A stretch of DNA of 64,000 bases from Haladaptatus caseinilyticus (GCF_026248685.1 NZ_CP111036.1:2480001-2544000); one strand, 5' to 3'; counted from the stretch's first letter, positions 8,795-17,769 are shown. The notes: generated by a model from the sequence alone, not told the origin. Numbers and translations are program-made.

Positions 8795-9385
8795 TTACTC
8801 TTCGTCCGACTCGTCCCGGTCGTCCTCGTCTGTCCCCTCATGGGCGCCGTCGGAAATATCTTCGACTTCGATACTCACGGGTTCCGTCTCGGTCGCCTCG
8901 TCGTTCAGATGGCTGTCGAGATTGAACACGGTGTTGAGTTCTCCCTGCACCTGATCGACGATACTGCCGACGAGTTCGCTCGGCGCGATTGCGGTATACT
9001 CGTAAGGGTTGTTTCCGGCTCCGGCACTCTCGCGTTTCTCACGGCTAACCTTTGTTTCCTCGTGCAGTTCGGCCAACGATTCGCGGACCGTACTCGGATA
9101 CAGACCCGTCCCCTCGGCGATTTCCTCGCTCGTACTCCCCGGGTGTTTTCGAAGGTACACGTAAATCCGAGCGCGGGTTTCGGTATCGAGCACCCACGAA
9201 AGCAGATCGACGATCCCCTGGTCGAACCCTTCGACAGCCTTGTCGGCCTCCTCTCCGAGGCGTTTTCGTCCGCGCGACAGTGGCTTCTCATCGTTCGACT
9301 CTTCATCCCCACCCGTATCGACGGGTATCTCGTCACCAGCGTCGTCGGCGTCGTTTCGGTCGTTGTCGATGTCATCCCCAGACAT
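8795..9385 (-). CDS. Winged-helix transcriptional regulator next to gshA
   Basis: A 196-residue protein. Residues 1-45 are a very acidic disordered tail, residues 60-135 a winged helix (DTETRARIYVYLRKHPG, SEEIAEGTGLYPSTVRESLAEL, then a wing ending YEYTAI), and the C-terminus is again acidic. The domain resembles ArsR/TrmB-type archaeal regulators. It lies about 45 nt downstream of gshA on the same strand, so it may be in the gshA transcript and adjust thiol or translation genes; the target is inferred only from position. Confidence 0.8.
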   Translation of the reverse strand: MSGDDIDNDRNDADDAGDEIPVDTGGDEESNDEKPLSRGRKRLGEEADKAVEGFDQGIVDLLSWVLDTETRARIYVYLRKHPGSTSEEIAEGTGLYPSTVRESLAELHEETKVSREKRESAGAGNNPYEYTAIAPSELVGSIVDQVQGELNTVFNLDSHLNDEATETEPVSIEVEDISDGAHEGTDEDDRDESDEE

Positions 9386-9430
9386 GTCGTTCCCAGAAGG
9401 ACAAAAGTCAGTGTCGGGTAAAAAACTTGC

Positions 9431-10501
9431 TTACAGAAGAAGTGACTCGCAAAGCGCCTCGAATCCGTTTTCGGTGCGGATACGTCGTTGGCACTCCGAA
9501 CCGCTTTCGCCGTCGTAGAGGTCCCCGATACCGGAGATGCCAAGCCGGTCACATTCACGCTCGACGACTGCCCCGAGCGAGATTTCTCCCTCGCGGTCCC
9601 GACGGATGAACGAGGCCTCGTGACCGTACCGCATCGCGCGCCACTTGTTCTCGTCCAGTAGTTCCCGGCGGTGACGGTAGCCCGTTTCGCCGTCCTCGTA
9701 TCGTTCGACGAGATCCGTGATGAGTGCGTGGGTATACTCGACGAATGCTAACACTCGCTCCGGGTCGGCCTGCCCGTCCGGCGTTCGAACTTCGACGGTC
9801 CCATGTCCGGAGTGAGGACGTACGTCGTACCAGAGTTCACCACGGTCGTTTATCGACCCACATTCAACCATCATCCGCTCGAACTCCGAGAACTCCTCGA
9901 AGGAATCGAAATCGGTTGGCATTCCAGTGTTCGGGAGCCCCTCAAAAATCTTTGCGCGTGCGGATTGCAGTCCCGTGTCGTAACCGTCCCAGTACGGCGA
10001 ATTAACGGAGAGCGCCAACATTACGGGAAGATACCAACGGATTTCGTTCGCCACCCAAACCGCCGCGTCCGCGTCGTCAACGCCGACGTGAACGTGCAAC
10101 CCTGCGGTCGTGTTTCGGTGTTGTGGATACTGGATACGTTCGAGCTGCGCTCGATATCGCTCCTTCTCCGCGTGTTTCAGTTCTCGCCACTTCGCACCCG
10201 GGTGGAGACCTGCCGCGGCGATGCCAAATCCTTGCGACCCCGCGTGCTCAACGAGCGCTTCGCGGACCGCGCGAACGTCCTCTTCGACGTCCGCGAGCGT
10301 CGTCTTCGGAGTCTGCGTTTCGATGACGCATTTGAACAACTCGTGGTCGAGACGGTCTGTGAGGATTTTCGGAGGGTCGGTCTCGTAGACGAGTTCGTCA
10401 GTGCCTGCGGTTGGGACGCCTCGCTCATCGACGACGAAGAACTCCTCTTCGACGCCAAGGGTGCCCATTTCCGTGAAATTCTCGGCCGAACCCAAATCCA
10501 T
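9431..10501 (-). CDS. gshA: Glutamate-cysteine ligase (GCS2 family)
   Basis: A 356-residue ATP-dependent ligase that joins glutamate and cysteine into gamma-glutamylcysteine, the main low-molecular-weight thiol of haloarchaea, which normally lack glutathione. Diagnostic stretches are [11 protein letters not shown] near residue 14, [11 protein letters not shown] near residue 130 and [15 protein letters not shown] near residue 235, all typical of the carboxylate-amine ligase (GCS2) family. The gene follows flpA by about 50 nt on the same strand. A disulfide reductase at 34617-36008 and a glutaredoxin-thioredoxin reductase fusion at 54289-55620 could belong to the same thiol economy. Confidence 0.92.
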   Translation of the reverse strand: MDLGSAENFTEMGTLGVEEEFFVVDERGVPTAGTDELVYETDPPKILTDRLDHELFKCVIETQTPKTTLADVEEDVRAVREALVEHAGSQGFGIAAAGLHPGAKWRELKHAEKERYRAQLERIQYPQHRNTTAGLHVHVGVDDADAAVWVANEIRWYLPVMLALSVNSPYWDGYDTGLQSARAKIFEGLPNTGMPTDFDSFEEFSEFERMMVECGSINDRGELWYDVRPHSGHGTVEVRTPDGQADPERVLAFVEYTHALITDLVERYEDGETGYRHRRELLDENKWRAMRYGHEASFIRRDREGEISLGAVVERECDRLGISGIGDLYDGESGSECQRRIRTENGFEALCESLLL

Positions 10502-10552
10502 TTCTCGGAAATTAGCAACCGGACACGTAAATACTTCCGGAGACGGCGACCC

Positions 10553-11203
10553 CTACCGGGGAACTGCGACGACACCGAGATGGTCGGTGTGGAACGGTTC
10601 GAGCCGCCGTGTTTCCACGATTTCGTACTGTTCCCGGAGGGAGTCCTGTGCGTGGTCGAACACGGTCTCCGGGTCGCTCGCCACGTCCTCACTTCTGGCT
10701 TTCACCGCGAGAAGAAGTCGTCCATCGTCTTTGAGGAACTGTCGGTTCTCGCAGGCGACTCGTGCTTGCCCGCGAGTCGCCACGTCTTGAATGATGATAT
10801 CGACGTTTGCCTCGACGACGTGCGCGTAGGTCGCCGGTTTTCGGGCGTCTTTTAGCAGCGGGAAGAGGTTCTCGCGGGATTCCGCTACGTCGAGCAAGTC
10901 CCGGGTCGGCCGTGGCGCGAATTCGACCCCATAGGTCGCACCCGAGAAGTCGGCCACGTGGCTCACGGTCGTTCCGCTGGCCGCCCCGAGGTAAAGTACC
11001 GTCTCATCTCCCAACAGGCCGGTTTCCATGCCGTGTTCCATCATCGCGGCCAGTTTCGAGCGCCGGGCGTCCCAGCACCGCCAGCCACCGTCGGTTGGTT
11101 CGCCGTACACGGGCGACCCTCGCGTCGCGAGTCGGTTCTCACCGCCGAACTGTCTGCGCTCGACACCTGTTGGAAGGTCCGATTTGTGATCGTTATCACT
11201 CAT
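10553..11203 (-). CDS. flpA: Fibrillarin-like rRNA/tRNA 2'-O-methyltransferase
   Basis: A 216-residue SAM-dependent methyltransferase, the catalytic subunit of the archaeal box C/D RNP. The SAM-binding motif YLGAASGTTVSHVAD near residue 70 is the fibrillarin signature; YGVEFAPRP near residue 90 and DIIIQDVA near residue 134 follow in order. The N-terminal GVERRQFGGENRLATRG matches family members. Its ATG overlaps the end of nop5 by 4 nt (ATGA), so the two subunits of one RNP are made by coupled translation. Confidence 0.95.
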   Translation of the reverse strand: MSDNDHKSDLPTGVERRQFGGENRLATRGSPVYGEPTDGGWRCWDARRSKLAAMMEHGMETGLLGDETVLYLGAASGTTVSHVADFSGATYGVEFAPRPTRDLLDVAESRENLFPLLKDARKPATYAHVVEANVDIIIQDVATRGQARVACENRQFLKDDGRLLLAVKARSEDVASDPETVFDHAQDSLREQYEIVETRRLEPFHTDHLGVVAVPR

Positions 11204-12045
11204 TCGTCATCACCTCGTGACCGAATCGCCTCCATACGGCGGTCGAGTTCCTCCTTCAGTTCGGGGTTGTGCTCCCCCGAATAGTGGTCGATTCGAGCCG
11301 CGATGACGAGTTTGCCCGAAAGCGTGCGGGCCGCCGACCCGCGCTGGTCGTGAGCGGTGTTTCGGACGTACTCGTGCGTGTAGATGATTCCGTGTTTTGG
11401 CGAGGACGCATGCCCGCGGAGATGCGCGAACAGGGCGTTTTCCGCTCCGAGAACCTGCACCGTTCCGCCGGGCATCTTCGCAAGCGATTCGAGACCTCCC
11501 GCCAACGCGATGAGTCGTGCGGCGAGCACCGGTCCGGCGAGGTCTGCGAGGTTCGGTGCGACTGCGGGGGCTTGCCGCTCCACGAACGTTCGGAGGTCGT
11601 CACGTTCGTCCGCGAGATCCACGACGCGCTGAGCAAGCGATACCAATCGCTCTTCGACTGTTGTTTCCGGATCACTATCGGCGAGCGTTCGTGCATAGTC
11701 GATGCCAGTCCTCGCCTCTGGGTAGAGGGTACCGGCCCATTCAGCGACTCGTTCGGCGAGTTCGTTCGCCTCGGATTCGCAGTCGTCCATCGCACGAACC
11801 GCGTGAACGAGTTGGCGGTCGTCCGCCCGTTCGCGTTCCGTGACTGCCTCACGGGTTGCCCGAATGCTAGCTGTCCGTAATTTGGCGTAGTAGTCCGATT
11901 CGTCCGTAGCAAAGTCCACCTCGACGGCTTGCTGTGGCCAGTCGCTCGGTGTATCGGCATTCCCCTCCCGGATAGCTCGTGCGCCCGCATCTGCGTCATC
12001 CGGCGAGACGCCTGCAAACCACCCGTCGGCGTCTAATTCGGTCAT
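11200..12045 (-). CDS. nop5: Nop5/Nop56-type box C/D RNP scaffold protein
   Basis: A 281-residue protein that binds box C/D guide RNA with L7Ae and docks fibrillarin. The N-terminus is the fibrillarin-binding domain, residues 95-160 a helical coiled-coil, and residues 170-281 the Nop domain with SPKHGIIYTHEYVR and LSGKLVIAARIDHYSG. It is shorter than many Nop5 proteins because there is no Lys-rich C-terminal tail, common in halophiles. Directly coupled to flpA. Confidence 0.93.
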   Translation of the reverse strand: MTELDADGWFAGVSPDDADAGARAIREGNADTPSDWPQQAVEVDFATDESDYYAKLRTASIRATREAVTERERADDRQLVHAVRAMDDCESEANELAERVAEWAGTLYPEARTGIDYARTLADSDPETTVEERLVSLAQRVVDLADERDDLRTFVERQAPAVAPNLADLAGPVLAARLIALAGGLESLAKMPGGTVQVLGAENALFAHLRGHASSPKHGIIYTHEYVRNTAHDQRGSAARTLSGKLVIAARIDHYSGEHNPELKEELDRRMEAIRSRGDDE

Positions 12046-12323
12046 GCTCGTGGGTTGTTCGGCTTCTCGTTTAAACCTACGTTTCCGATGTCTTCCGTGA
12101 TTTTGAGATGCTGTTTCCCTCTGATCACACCGTGCACCGGGAGACCGGAGAACGAGCGAAACGGCTATTCGAGATCGGTTCGATGACCGAAACGGACCTG
12201 TTTCTCACATCGACATATCCAAAACGAAAGTCACTGTTCCAAAATCAAACCCGTCGAAAAGGCTCATCTAACGGCGCTCGCCCCGATGAAAGTCATTAAG
12301 ACCTGTCCCCAGAGTTGGCACCT

Positions 12324-13094
12324 ATGGCCGGTCTCTACGCGCATCCGGAGTACTACGAAATTGCCTTCGACTTCCGGGACGTGTCTGACGAAGTGGATTT
12401 CTTCGAAAACTGTATCGATCGATTTGGTGACGGAACGACCGATGTAGACTCGGTTTTTGAAATCGCCTGCGGGCCATCGCCGTACCTCATCGAACTCGAC
12501 GCTCGTGGATACGAATTCACAGGGCTCGATAACTCCTCCGAGATGATTTCCCACTCCATCGAAAAGGCTCGCAAATACGATATCGAGGCGACATTTCTGA
12601 AACGAGATATGGCCGACTTCTACCTCCCGGAACGAGTCGATTTCGCCTTTTGTGCGCTCGGATCGCTCTATCTCGATTCGAACGACGCACTTCGGACCCA
12701 CCTCGAATCCGTTGCGGATTCACTGACCCCTGGGTCACTGTATTGCATCGACGGCTCTATCGACTTTCCCGGCGGGACTTCTTCGACACACGAATGGGAG
12801 ACGACGCGTGGGGACACGACTGTCGAATTCGGTATCGAGCAGGAACCGACGAACGCGGCGGAACAGTTAGCCCGTCAGAGGATTACGACGAAAGTAGACG
12901 ATGGCGAAGAAATACACACCTTCCGCGAGGAGCACGAAATTAAGACCTTCGCACCACAAGAGTTCCGAATGATAGCCGAAGACAGTGATTTCGAACTCGT
13001 CGGCTGGTTCGATAGTTTCGACCTCTCGAAACCGGTTGCGAAGTGTAAACCAGGAACGCTCCATCGTCCGATGACGATCCTTCGGAGTCAGTAA
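12324..13094 (+). CDS. Class I SAM-dependent methyltransferase
   Basis: A 256-residue small-molecule methyltransferase. Motif I is VFEIACGPSPYLIEL near residue 48 and motif II FTGLDNSSEMI near residue 68; MADFYLPERVDFAFCALGSLY marks motifs III/IV, with its key part FAFCALG near residue 110. The ATG at 12324 is preferred over a TTG 9 nt upstream. The next gene, an O6-alkylguanine repair protein, overlaps its stop (TAATG), so they are one operon. The methyl acceptor is unknown. Confidence 0.85.
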   Translation: MAGLYAHPEYYEIAFDFRDVSDEVDFFENCIDRFGDGTTDVDSVFEIACGPSPYLIELDARGYEFTGLDNSSEMISHSIEKARKYDIEATFLKRDMADFYLPERVDFAFCALGSLYLDSNDALRTHLESVADSLTPGSLYCIDGSIDFPGGTSSTHEWETTRGDTTVEFGIEQEPTNAAEQLARQRITTKVDDGEEIHTFREEHEIKTFAPQEFRMIAEDSDFELVGWFDSFDLSKPVAKCKPGTLHRPMTILRSQ

Positions 13095-13483
13095 TGCACA
13101 CGGAACTCTGGGGTTGGGAGGTCGAAATCGATGAGTCGCTCGTCTCGGCCTCGCCCGACGAAATCAGCGAACAGATCGCCGAATACGCCGAGGGCGACCG
13201 CGAGGAGTTCGACCTCGACGTCGAGTTTCCGGAGTCGTTTACCGGACGAGTCATGGATGCGATGGCGGACGTACCGCGCGGCGAGACCCGAACGTACGGC
13301 GACATCGCCGGTACGCTCGACACCGCTGCGGTCGCCGTCGGTCAGGCCTGTGGCCGAAATCCGGTTCCGGTTATCGTCCCCTGTCATCGTGTCGTGGCGG
13401 CGAACGGGTTAGGTGGTTACTCCGGTGGCACCGACGACCGTTTGACGCTCAAAAAACGACTGCTCGATCTCGAATCGCGGTAA
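13094..13483 (+). CDS. ogt: Methylated-DNA--protein-cysteine methyltransferase
   Basis: A 129-residue repair protein that transfers the alkyl group of O6-alkylguanine to its own cysteine. The active-site motif VPCHRVV lies near residue 96, with the Asn-hinge/helix region GQACGRNPVPVI before it and the DNA-binding RTYGDIAG near residue 66. The N-terminal domain is only about 40 residues, shorter than E. coli Ogt. Its start overlaps the stop of the upstream methyltransferase by one base. Confidence 0.92.
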   Translation: MHTELWGWEVEIDESLVSASPDEISEQIAEYAEGDREEFDLDVEFPESFTGRVMDAMADVPRGETRTYGDIAGTLDTAAVAVGQACGRNPVPVIVPCHRVVAANGLGGYSGGTDDRLTLKKRLLDLESR

Positions 13484-13508
13484 CTACGCCGGGTTTGCTG
13501 TCGCGAAA

Positions 13509-13718
13509 TCACTCCACGACGACGCTTTTCACCCGTCCGGTGATACCCGATTCCAGTTCGACTTTGACGCCGCCAGGTTCGGTCTCCCCTTCGGAAAGGA
13601 TTTTGGCGATATCCCCCCGAAGCGGTTCGGCTTCATCGGCGTTCTCGGCGTTCGTCTGCTCGATTTCGACGGTCATTCCTCGACGCAATTCCTCTCGTGT
13701 TGGTCGCTCTGCAGACAT
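13509..13718 (-). CDS. YwbE family protein (DUF2196)
   Basis: A 69-residue protein of the YwbE family: TREELRRGMTVEI at the start and the EPGGVKVELESGITGRVK pattern (its key part is SGITGRVK) at the end form the small beta-barrel typical of the family. Function is unknown. It is convergent with ogt. The 280 nt upstream to 13997 hold AT-rich DNA with no gene I can support. Confidence 0.85.
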   Translation of the reverse strand: MSAERPTREELRRGMTVEIEQTNAENADEAEPLRGDIAKILSEGETEPGGVKVELESGITGRVKSVVVE

Positions 13719-13997
13719 ACGTCGGCCTACATCACTCTGTGCAAAGAGAGTAGTGGCCTCGATCAGATGAATTTTAGACGAAAATACCCGAATAGATACT
13801 ACTCCACCGATACTTGTCGGTATACTGTCTCAACCGGGAAGAGAATCCAGCCGACAATAGTGGCTCCTGTCTATGCCATGTCATATCTTACCAATATATT
13901 TAATTCGCGGTCAAAAATACTATATCAAAGAACCTCGTAACAGAAATCGCGGCGCCATCATCCCCCCCTTCCCTCTGACATCGACCGTCGAGCGACG

Positions 13998-14165
13998 CTA
14001 TTCGAACTTCTCGAACGGCTGTTCACAGCCGTTACAGAAGTGCATCGACCGGCACAACGACGGCCCTTTTGGATGCTCGCGGTGCGTATCGGTCGAACCA
14101 CAGTACGGACACTCCGCGCCCTTGTCCTCGCCGCTTGTCGTTACGCTCGGGTCGAGTCGTCTCAT
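13998..14165 (-). CDS. Stand-alone zinc-ribbon half of PaaD
   Basis: A 55-residue protein, too short for most gene callers. It has a CPYCGS knuckle at residues 19-24 and a CNGCEQPFEKF knuckle at residues 44-54, with the conserved GPSLCRSMHFC between them. In bacterial PaaD this zinc-ribbon block is the C-terminal end of the same polypeptide as the DUF59 domain; here it is a separate protein. Its ATG overlaps the stop of paaD by 4 nt (ATGA), so the two halves are translated together and probably act as one unit in maturing or supporting the PaaABC epoxidase. Confidence 0.88.
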   Translation of the reverse strand: MRRLDPSVTTSGEDKGAECPYCGSTDTHREHPKGPSLCRSMHFCNGCEQPFEKFE

Positions 14166-14590
14166 ATGCTCAGTCCGAACTCCCGCAGGTCATCTTTGCC
14201 CTGCTCGGTGACCATTTCGATGGACCACGGCGGACTCCAGACGAGTTCGAGATCAGCATCCTCGACACCCTCGACGCCCGCAACCGCGTCCTCGATTTCC
14301 TCTGTCAGCATTTTCCGCGCCGGGCACCCGGTGTACGTGAGGGTCATAACGACCGTCGCCGTGTCTCCCTTGACCTCGACCCCATAGATCAGGCCTAAAT
14401 CGACGATACTGATCGGCATCTCCGGATCTTCGATGTCGTAAAGGGCGTCCCAGATTCTTTTTTCGAGTCCGGTTGCTTCCTCGCCGGTTGCGGGTAGCTC
14501 GTCGGGCGACTGCCCCCGCTTCGAATAGTCGGTGTACGCGCAAGCCGTCGGTTCCGACTCGATATCGTATTTTTGTGGTTCGTTACTCAT
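14162..14590 (-). CDS. paaD: PaaD-type DUF59 (MIP18) protein of the phenylacetyl-CoA epoxidase operon
   Basis: A 142-residue protein. After a disordered tail, residues 45-140 are a DUF59 domain: IWDALYDIEDPEMPISIVDLGL is the signature (core DPEMPISIVDLGLIYG near residue 57) and YTGCPARKM near residue 87 carries the conserved cysteine. DUF59 proteins help insert iron or Fe-S clusters; PaaD is needed for active PaaABC. It lacks the C-terminal zinc ribbon, which is encoded by the next gene. Fourth gene of the operon, 27 nt after paaC. Confidence 0.9.
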   Translation of the reverse strand: MSNEPQKYDIESEPTACAYTDYSKRGQSPDELPATGEEATGLEKRIWDALYDIEDPEMPISIVDLGLIYGVEVKGDTATVVMTLTYTGCPARKMLTEEIEDAVAGVEGVEDADLELVWSPPWSIEMVTEQGKDDLREFGLSI

Positions 14591-14617
14591 GTTGTGCTCC
14601 AGTGGTTGCGTAGATCT

Positions 14618-15460
14618 TTACTCCTCGTCGGGGTCCGGCATGATCCGGTGGGCTTCATTTCGTCCGAGTTCACGGTACGACCGCGTCATCTCGTCGTGCA
14701 AATCGTCCCAGTCGTCGGTATGGCTCCCGTCCCGTCCGAGGTCCTCGGGGAGTAGTTGGTTCGGATTGCCGTTCTGGATTTCATCCGCTACGCTAATGCC
14801 CAACGACGCGAGGAACGGAACGACGGTGTCGAGCCACTGTTCGCGCATCGACTCCAGCGATTCGGTTCGGATACCGAGGTCGTCGATGTCCGTACTCGCA
14901 TCGCCATTCTCGAACAGCGTCAAGGCATACGGGAACAGTCGGTCAACTGCCGCCTGCACGCGGTCCCTCCCGTCGTCGTCGCTCGCTAGTCGTTCGAGCC
15001 AGTTCTGGGCGTGTTCGAGGTGGTAGTTCTCTTCGCTGCGGATTTTCGCGACACGGTCCGCGATTCGCGGGTAACTCGTATCTTCGAGCGCCTCGAGTCG
15101 AAGTTGTTCGGCCACATCGTAGAGGTATCCGCGAACGATGGCGTCGGCCCAGTCGCCCGACTCGAACGGGAGTTCCACGAGCGTCGAGTGTCGGAAGTCG
15201 CTCGGGTCGCGCTCGAAGATGAGTTCGGACTCCGTGTAGCCGAAATCCTGCAAGAGGTCGTACCAGAGTCGGGCGTGGCCCAGTTCGTCCTGCGCGATGT
15301 TCGAGATGGCGAGATCGGATTCGAGCGTCGGCGCGCGAACCTGCCATTCGGTGTACCGTTCCGCGAGGACGAGTTCGTCGTCCGCGAGGCGGTAGAGCAA
15401 CGATTCGACCGCGGCCTGCTCCTCGTCGCTTAGTTCGTCCGGTCCGGCAAGTGCTGACAT
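14618..15460 (-). CDS. paaC: Phenylacetyl-CoA epoxidase structural subunit PaaC
   Basis: A 280-residue ferritin-like helical protein. AQDELGHARLWYDLL near residue 56 and EENYHLEHAQNWLERL near residue 143 are the two helices that in PaaA hold iron. PaaC of E. coli (about 248 residues) is the non-catalytic partner of PaaA in the (PaaAC) core. Its start overlaps the stop of paaB (TAATG), fitting an equimolar complex. Confidence 0.93.
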   Translation of the reverse strand: MSALAGPDELSDEEQAAVESLLYRLADDELVLAERYTEWQVRAPTLESDLAISNIAQDELGHARLWYDLLQDFGYTESELIFERDPSDFRHSTLVELPFESGDWADAIVRGYLYDVAEQLRLEALEDTSYPRIADRVAKIRSEENYHLEHAQNWLERLASDDDGRDRVQAAVDRLFPYALTLFENGDASTDIDDLGIRTESLESMREQWLDTVVPFLASLGISVADEIQNGNPNQLLPEDLGRDGSHTDDWDDLHDEMTRSYRELGRNEAHRIMPDPDEE

Positions 15461-15780
15461 TATGCCTCACCCCGCTGGCGGTCAGCCTCTTCCTGCTCTG
15501 CCTCCGAATCCTCGATTTCCTCCGCGAAACTGGTGTCGATACGGTTGTACGCCATCACCCAGCGATAGGATTTGTCCGTCGTGCCGCCGAAAGCGGTTTC
15601 GTCGGCATCGACTTCGGCGATTTCGTCCTTCGGAACGACCCAGATACTGTTCGTCGGTTTGCGTCGTCCGTGCTGAATTTGGGCGAACATGAGCGCCATG
15701 TCGCGGTCCGGCGCGTGAACGTTTCCGCAGTGGGTGTGGTACTTACCTGCCTCGTCCTGCCGAAATACTTCCCAGATCAT
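15460..15780 (-). CDS. paaB: Phenylacetyl-CoA epoxidase subunit PaaB
   Basis: A 106-residue subunit that bridges the PaaAC heterodimers. The start MIWEVFRQDEAGKYHTHCG is typical of PaaB, and HAPDRDMALMFAQIQHGRR followed by NSIWVVPKDEI matches the family core. The start at 15780 is chosen because the longer frame enters paaA. One base separates it from the paaA stop. Confidence 0.93.
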   Translation of the reverse strand: MIWEVFRQDEAGKYHTHCGNVHAPDRDMALMFAQIQHGRRKPTNSIWVVPKDEIAEVDADETAFGGTTDKSYRWVMAYNRIDTSFAEEIEDSEAEQEEADRQRGEA

Positions 15781-15781
15781 C

Positions 15782-16729
15782 TTAATCAGCTGCCACCGGC
15801 GTGTTCGAACTGCCCGTTTCCCAGTCGTCCAGTACGTCACGAACCCATTCGACCGCGTCCTGTGCGTTCTTGCGGCCGTTTATCTGCCCGACACCGGGTT
15901 CGTAGCTGTTCTTCGCGATCTGGAAGAACTCGTCCCAGTCGAGGTCATCTTCACGAACCTTGTACGTGCCCGTTTCCTCGTCATGCTCGATTCGGGGTTC
16001 GTCCGGAATCTCCAATCCGTACTTTTTCGCCTTCGGGATGTAGGCGTTGAGGAACGCGTTTCGAAGGTCGTCGTTCGACATCGTTTTCAACCCGACGTTG
16101 GCGGAAAAGTCGTGATGGGTACTTTTGTCGTTTGTCGGTCCGAAGAACTGGATGATACGTGGCCACCACTCTTCGAAGGCGTCCTGCATGAGTTCCTGCT
16201 CCTTTTTCGATCCCATCGCCAGTTCGCGCATGATATCCTCGCCGTGTTTGACGTGGAATCCTTCCTCGAAACACACCTTGTCCATCGCGTGTGCGTAGGG
16301 TTCCCAACTCGTCCGCTTCAGAGTCGCCTGCCGGCGCATCGCTGCGCCGTCCACGAAGAACGCGATCATCGGGGTCTCCCACCACTTCTCCATCTTGTAG
16401 TGGAAACAGTTCAGGAACTTGCCTTCGCCGTTCGCTAACTCGTCGAGCATCTGCTCACGGGTTTTGATACCGAGCGACTCCGCGGCCCGGTAGAGCAACT
16501 GACCGTGGCCGATTTCGTCCTGTACCTTTGCACTGCATGCCAACTTGCGGTCGAGACTCGGCGCTTGTCGGATGAACGGCCGTTCGAGGTACGCTCCCAT
16601 GATTTCAGAGTTCGCGTGGAACTGAATCATGCGGGTTGCGGCTTTGCGGTACTCCTTCGGCATTTCGTCCTTGGGACTGAACTGCCGGGGACCCGCCCGC
16701 TCTTTGACGGTGTCTAAGTCCATATTCAT
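15782..16729 (-). CDS. paaA: Phenylacetyl-CoA epoxidase catalytic subunit PaaA
   Basis: A 315-residue di-iron oxygenase subunit (E. coli PaaA is about 309) that epoxidises the aromatic ring of phenylacetyl-CoA with O2. Iron ligands are visible in FHANSEIMG near residue 53, DEIGHG near residue 91 (E-x-x-H) and CFEEGFHVKHGED near residue 151. First gene of paaABCD-zinc ribbon. An alternative start lies two codons in. The promoter is shared with the divergent regulator at 16808. No paaE reductase follows. Confidence 0.95.
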   Translation of the reverse strand: MNMDLDTVKERAGPRQFSPKDEMPKEYRKAATRMIQFHANSEIMGAYLERPFIRQAPSLDRKLACSAKVQDEIGHGQLLYRAAESLGIKTREQMLDELANGEGKFLNCFHYKMEKWWETPMIAFFVDGAAMRRQATLKRTSWEPYAHAMDKVCFEEGFHVKHGEDIMRELAMGSKKEQELMQDAFEEWWPRIIQFFGPTNDKSTHHDFSANVGLKTMSNDDLRNAFLNAYIPKAKKYGLEIPDEPRIEHDEETGTYKVREDDLDWDEFFQIAKNSYEPGVGQINGRKNAQDAVEWVRDVLDDWETGSSNTPVAAD

Positions 16730-16739
16730 ACCTTATATT

Positions 16740-16784
16740 CCCCGTCCCATACCATTTCACCCGCTCATAGACGGGGTTTAAATA
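16740..16784. promoter_or_regulatory. Bidirectional paa promoter with inverted repeat
   Basis: TTTAAATA at 16777-16784 lies 24-31 nt before the regulator ATG at 16808 and, read on the other strand, would start paaA mRNA near 16752 with a leader of about 23 nt. CCCCGTC at 16740-16746 and GACGGGG at 16770-16776 form an inverted repeat across the predicted paaA start site, a plausible operator or leader hairpin. Confidence 0.5.
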
Positions 16785-16807
16785 CTCTGCATACAAACAA
16801 GCCTCTA

Positions 16808-17449
16808 ATGATCGATGAGTGTCTCGTCGTCGAGTTCGCCGTCACCGGGGACGATTGTCCACTCGCCGAGGCATCGAGAACGACGGGTGTTCATATCGAC
16901 TGTCAACCCCCACAGCATCGAGACGACGGATACGCCCTCCTGCGATTCAGTGCCTCCGATAAAAGCGATGGTCTCGTGGAAGTTCTCGACGGAGATGACC
17001 GAATCAGATACCTTCACGTTTCGACGACTGACGGTCGGCAAAATTTCAGATGTCTTTCGAAACATCCCTGTGTCGTCCACGAACTGACCGATGTAGGGTT
17101 CATGGCTGAATCGCTTCGCTACCGCGATGGTAGCGCGACGTTCACCGGTGCAGTCGTCGGCCACGATGTGCTACAGGGTGTTCTCGAAGCTGCAGGGGAG
17201 ACTGTCGGGATGCAGCTAAAGCGCGTCCATCAACTCGGTTCCGAGGACGAAACGGTGGTTGCCCAGCAATGGGACGTCACGCCGGCACAAGAACGCGCCC
17301 TCCGAACCGCGTCCGAGATGGGATACTTCGGCGTCCCTCGCGAGACGACTGCGAGTGAAGTCGCCGACGAGCTCGGCATCAGTAAGTCGGCATTTTTGGA
17401 ACGAATTCATCGTGCTGAGCGGTCGCTGTTTACACAGATGTTTGCCTGA
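16808..17449 (+). CDS. Bat-type HTH regulator, probable paa operon regulator
   Basis: A 213-residue regulator. The C-terminal domain is HTH_10: TPAQERALRTASEMGYFGVPRE near residue 162 (core EMGYFGVPRE) and ASEVADELGISKSAFLERIHRAERS. The N-terminal 150 residues are the beta-rich effector-like domain seen before HTH_10. It is transcribed away from paaA with a shared promoter, the usual place for a pathway-specific regulator; control of paaABCD by phenylacetyl-CoA or a related signal is an inference. Confidence 0.85.
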   Translation: MIDECLVVEFAVTGDDCPLAEASRTTGVHIDCQPPQHRDDGYALLRFSASDKSDGLVEVLDGDDRIRYLHVSTTDGRQNFRCLSKHPCVVHELTDVGFMAESLRYRDGSATFTGAVVGHDVLQGVLEAAGETVGMQLKRVHQLGSEDETVVAQQWDVTPAQERALRTASEMGYFGVPRETTASEVADELGISKSAFLERIHRAERSLFTQMFA

Positions 17450-17550
17450 CCGGTCGTTACCGTCCAGTTGCGGACGAGTCGGATATACCAAAACGAACTA
17501 CATAGCGCTACGGAAGATTATTGTTAACCGACATTCTCGAATTCAATATC

Positions 17551-17748
17551 GTGGTCTTTACGGATATCCCTCCACATCCCGAAATAACACTCCTCGTTCT
17601 CGGTTACTCGGCTGTCGCACAAGCACAGTATCTTCCGGATGGCCTCTCAGTAATGGGGTACGTGCTTGGATTTTTTCTTCTCGTTTTGATCCCGATTCTC
17701 GTAGTAGACACTCCCGATTCGATTTCACCGACCAATAGGACAAAATAG
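17551..17748 (+). CDS. Small hydrophobic protein
   Basis: About 65 residues from a GTG start, reaching a stop just before the YqeC gene. The second half is a clear membrane helix (MGYVLGFFLLVLIPILVV) and the first half has a weaker one around LLVLGYSAVAQ. An alternative TTG start lies 30 nt upstream. No family recognised; the existence of the gene rests on its hydrophobic pattern only. Confidence 0.4.
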   Translation: MVFTDIPPHPEITLLVLGYSAVAQAQYLPDGLSVMGYVLGFFLLVLIPILVVDTPDSISPTNRTK

Positions 17749-17769
17749 CTCACGCTCGCAATTGGACAT

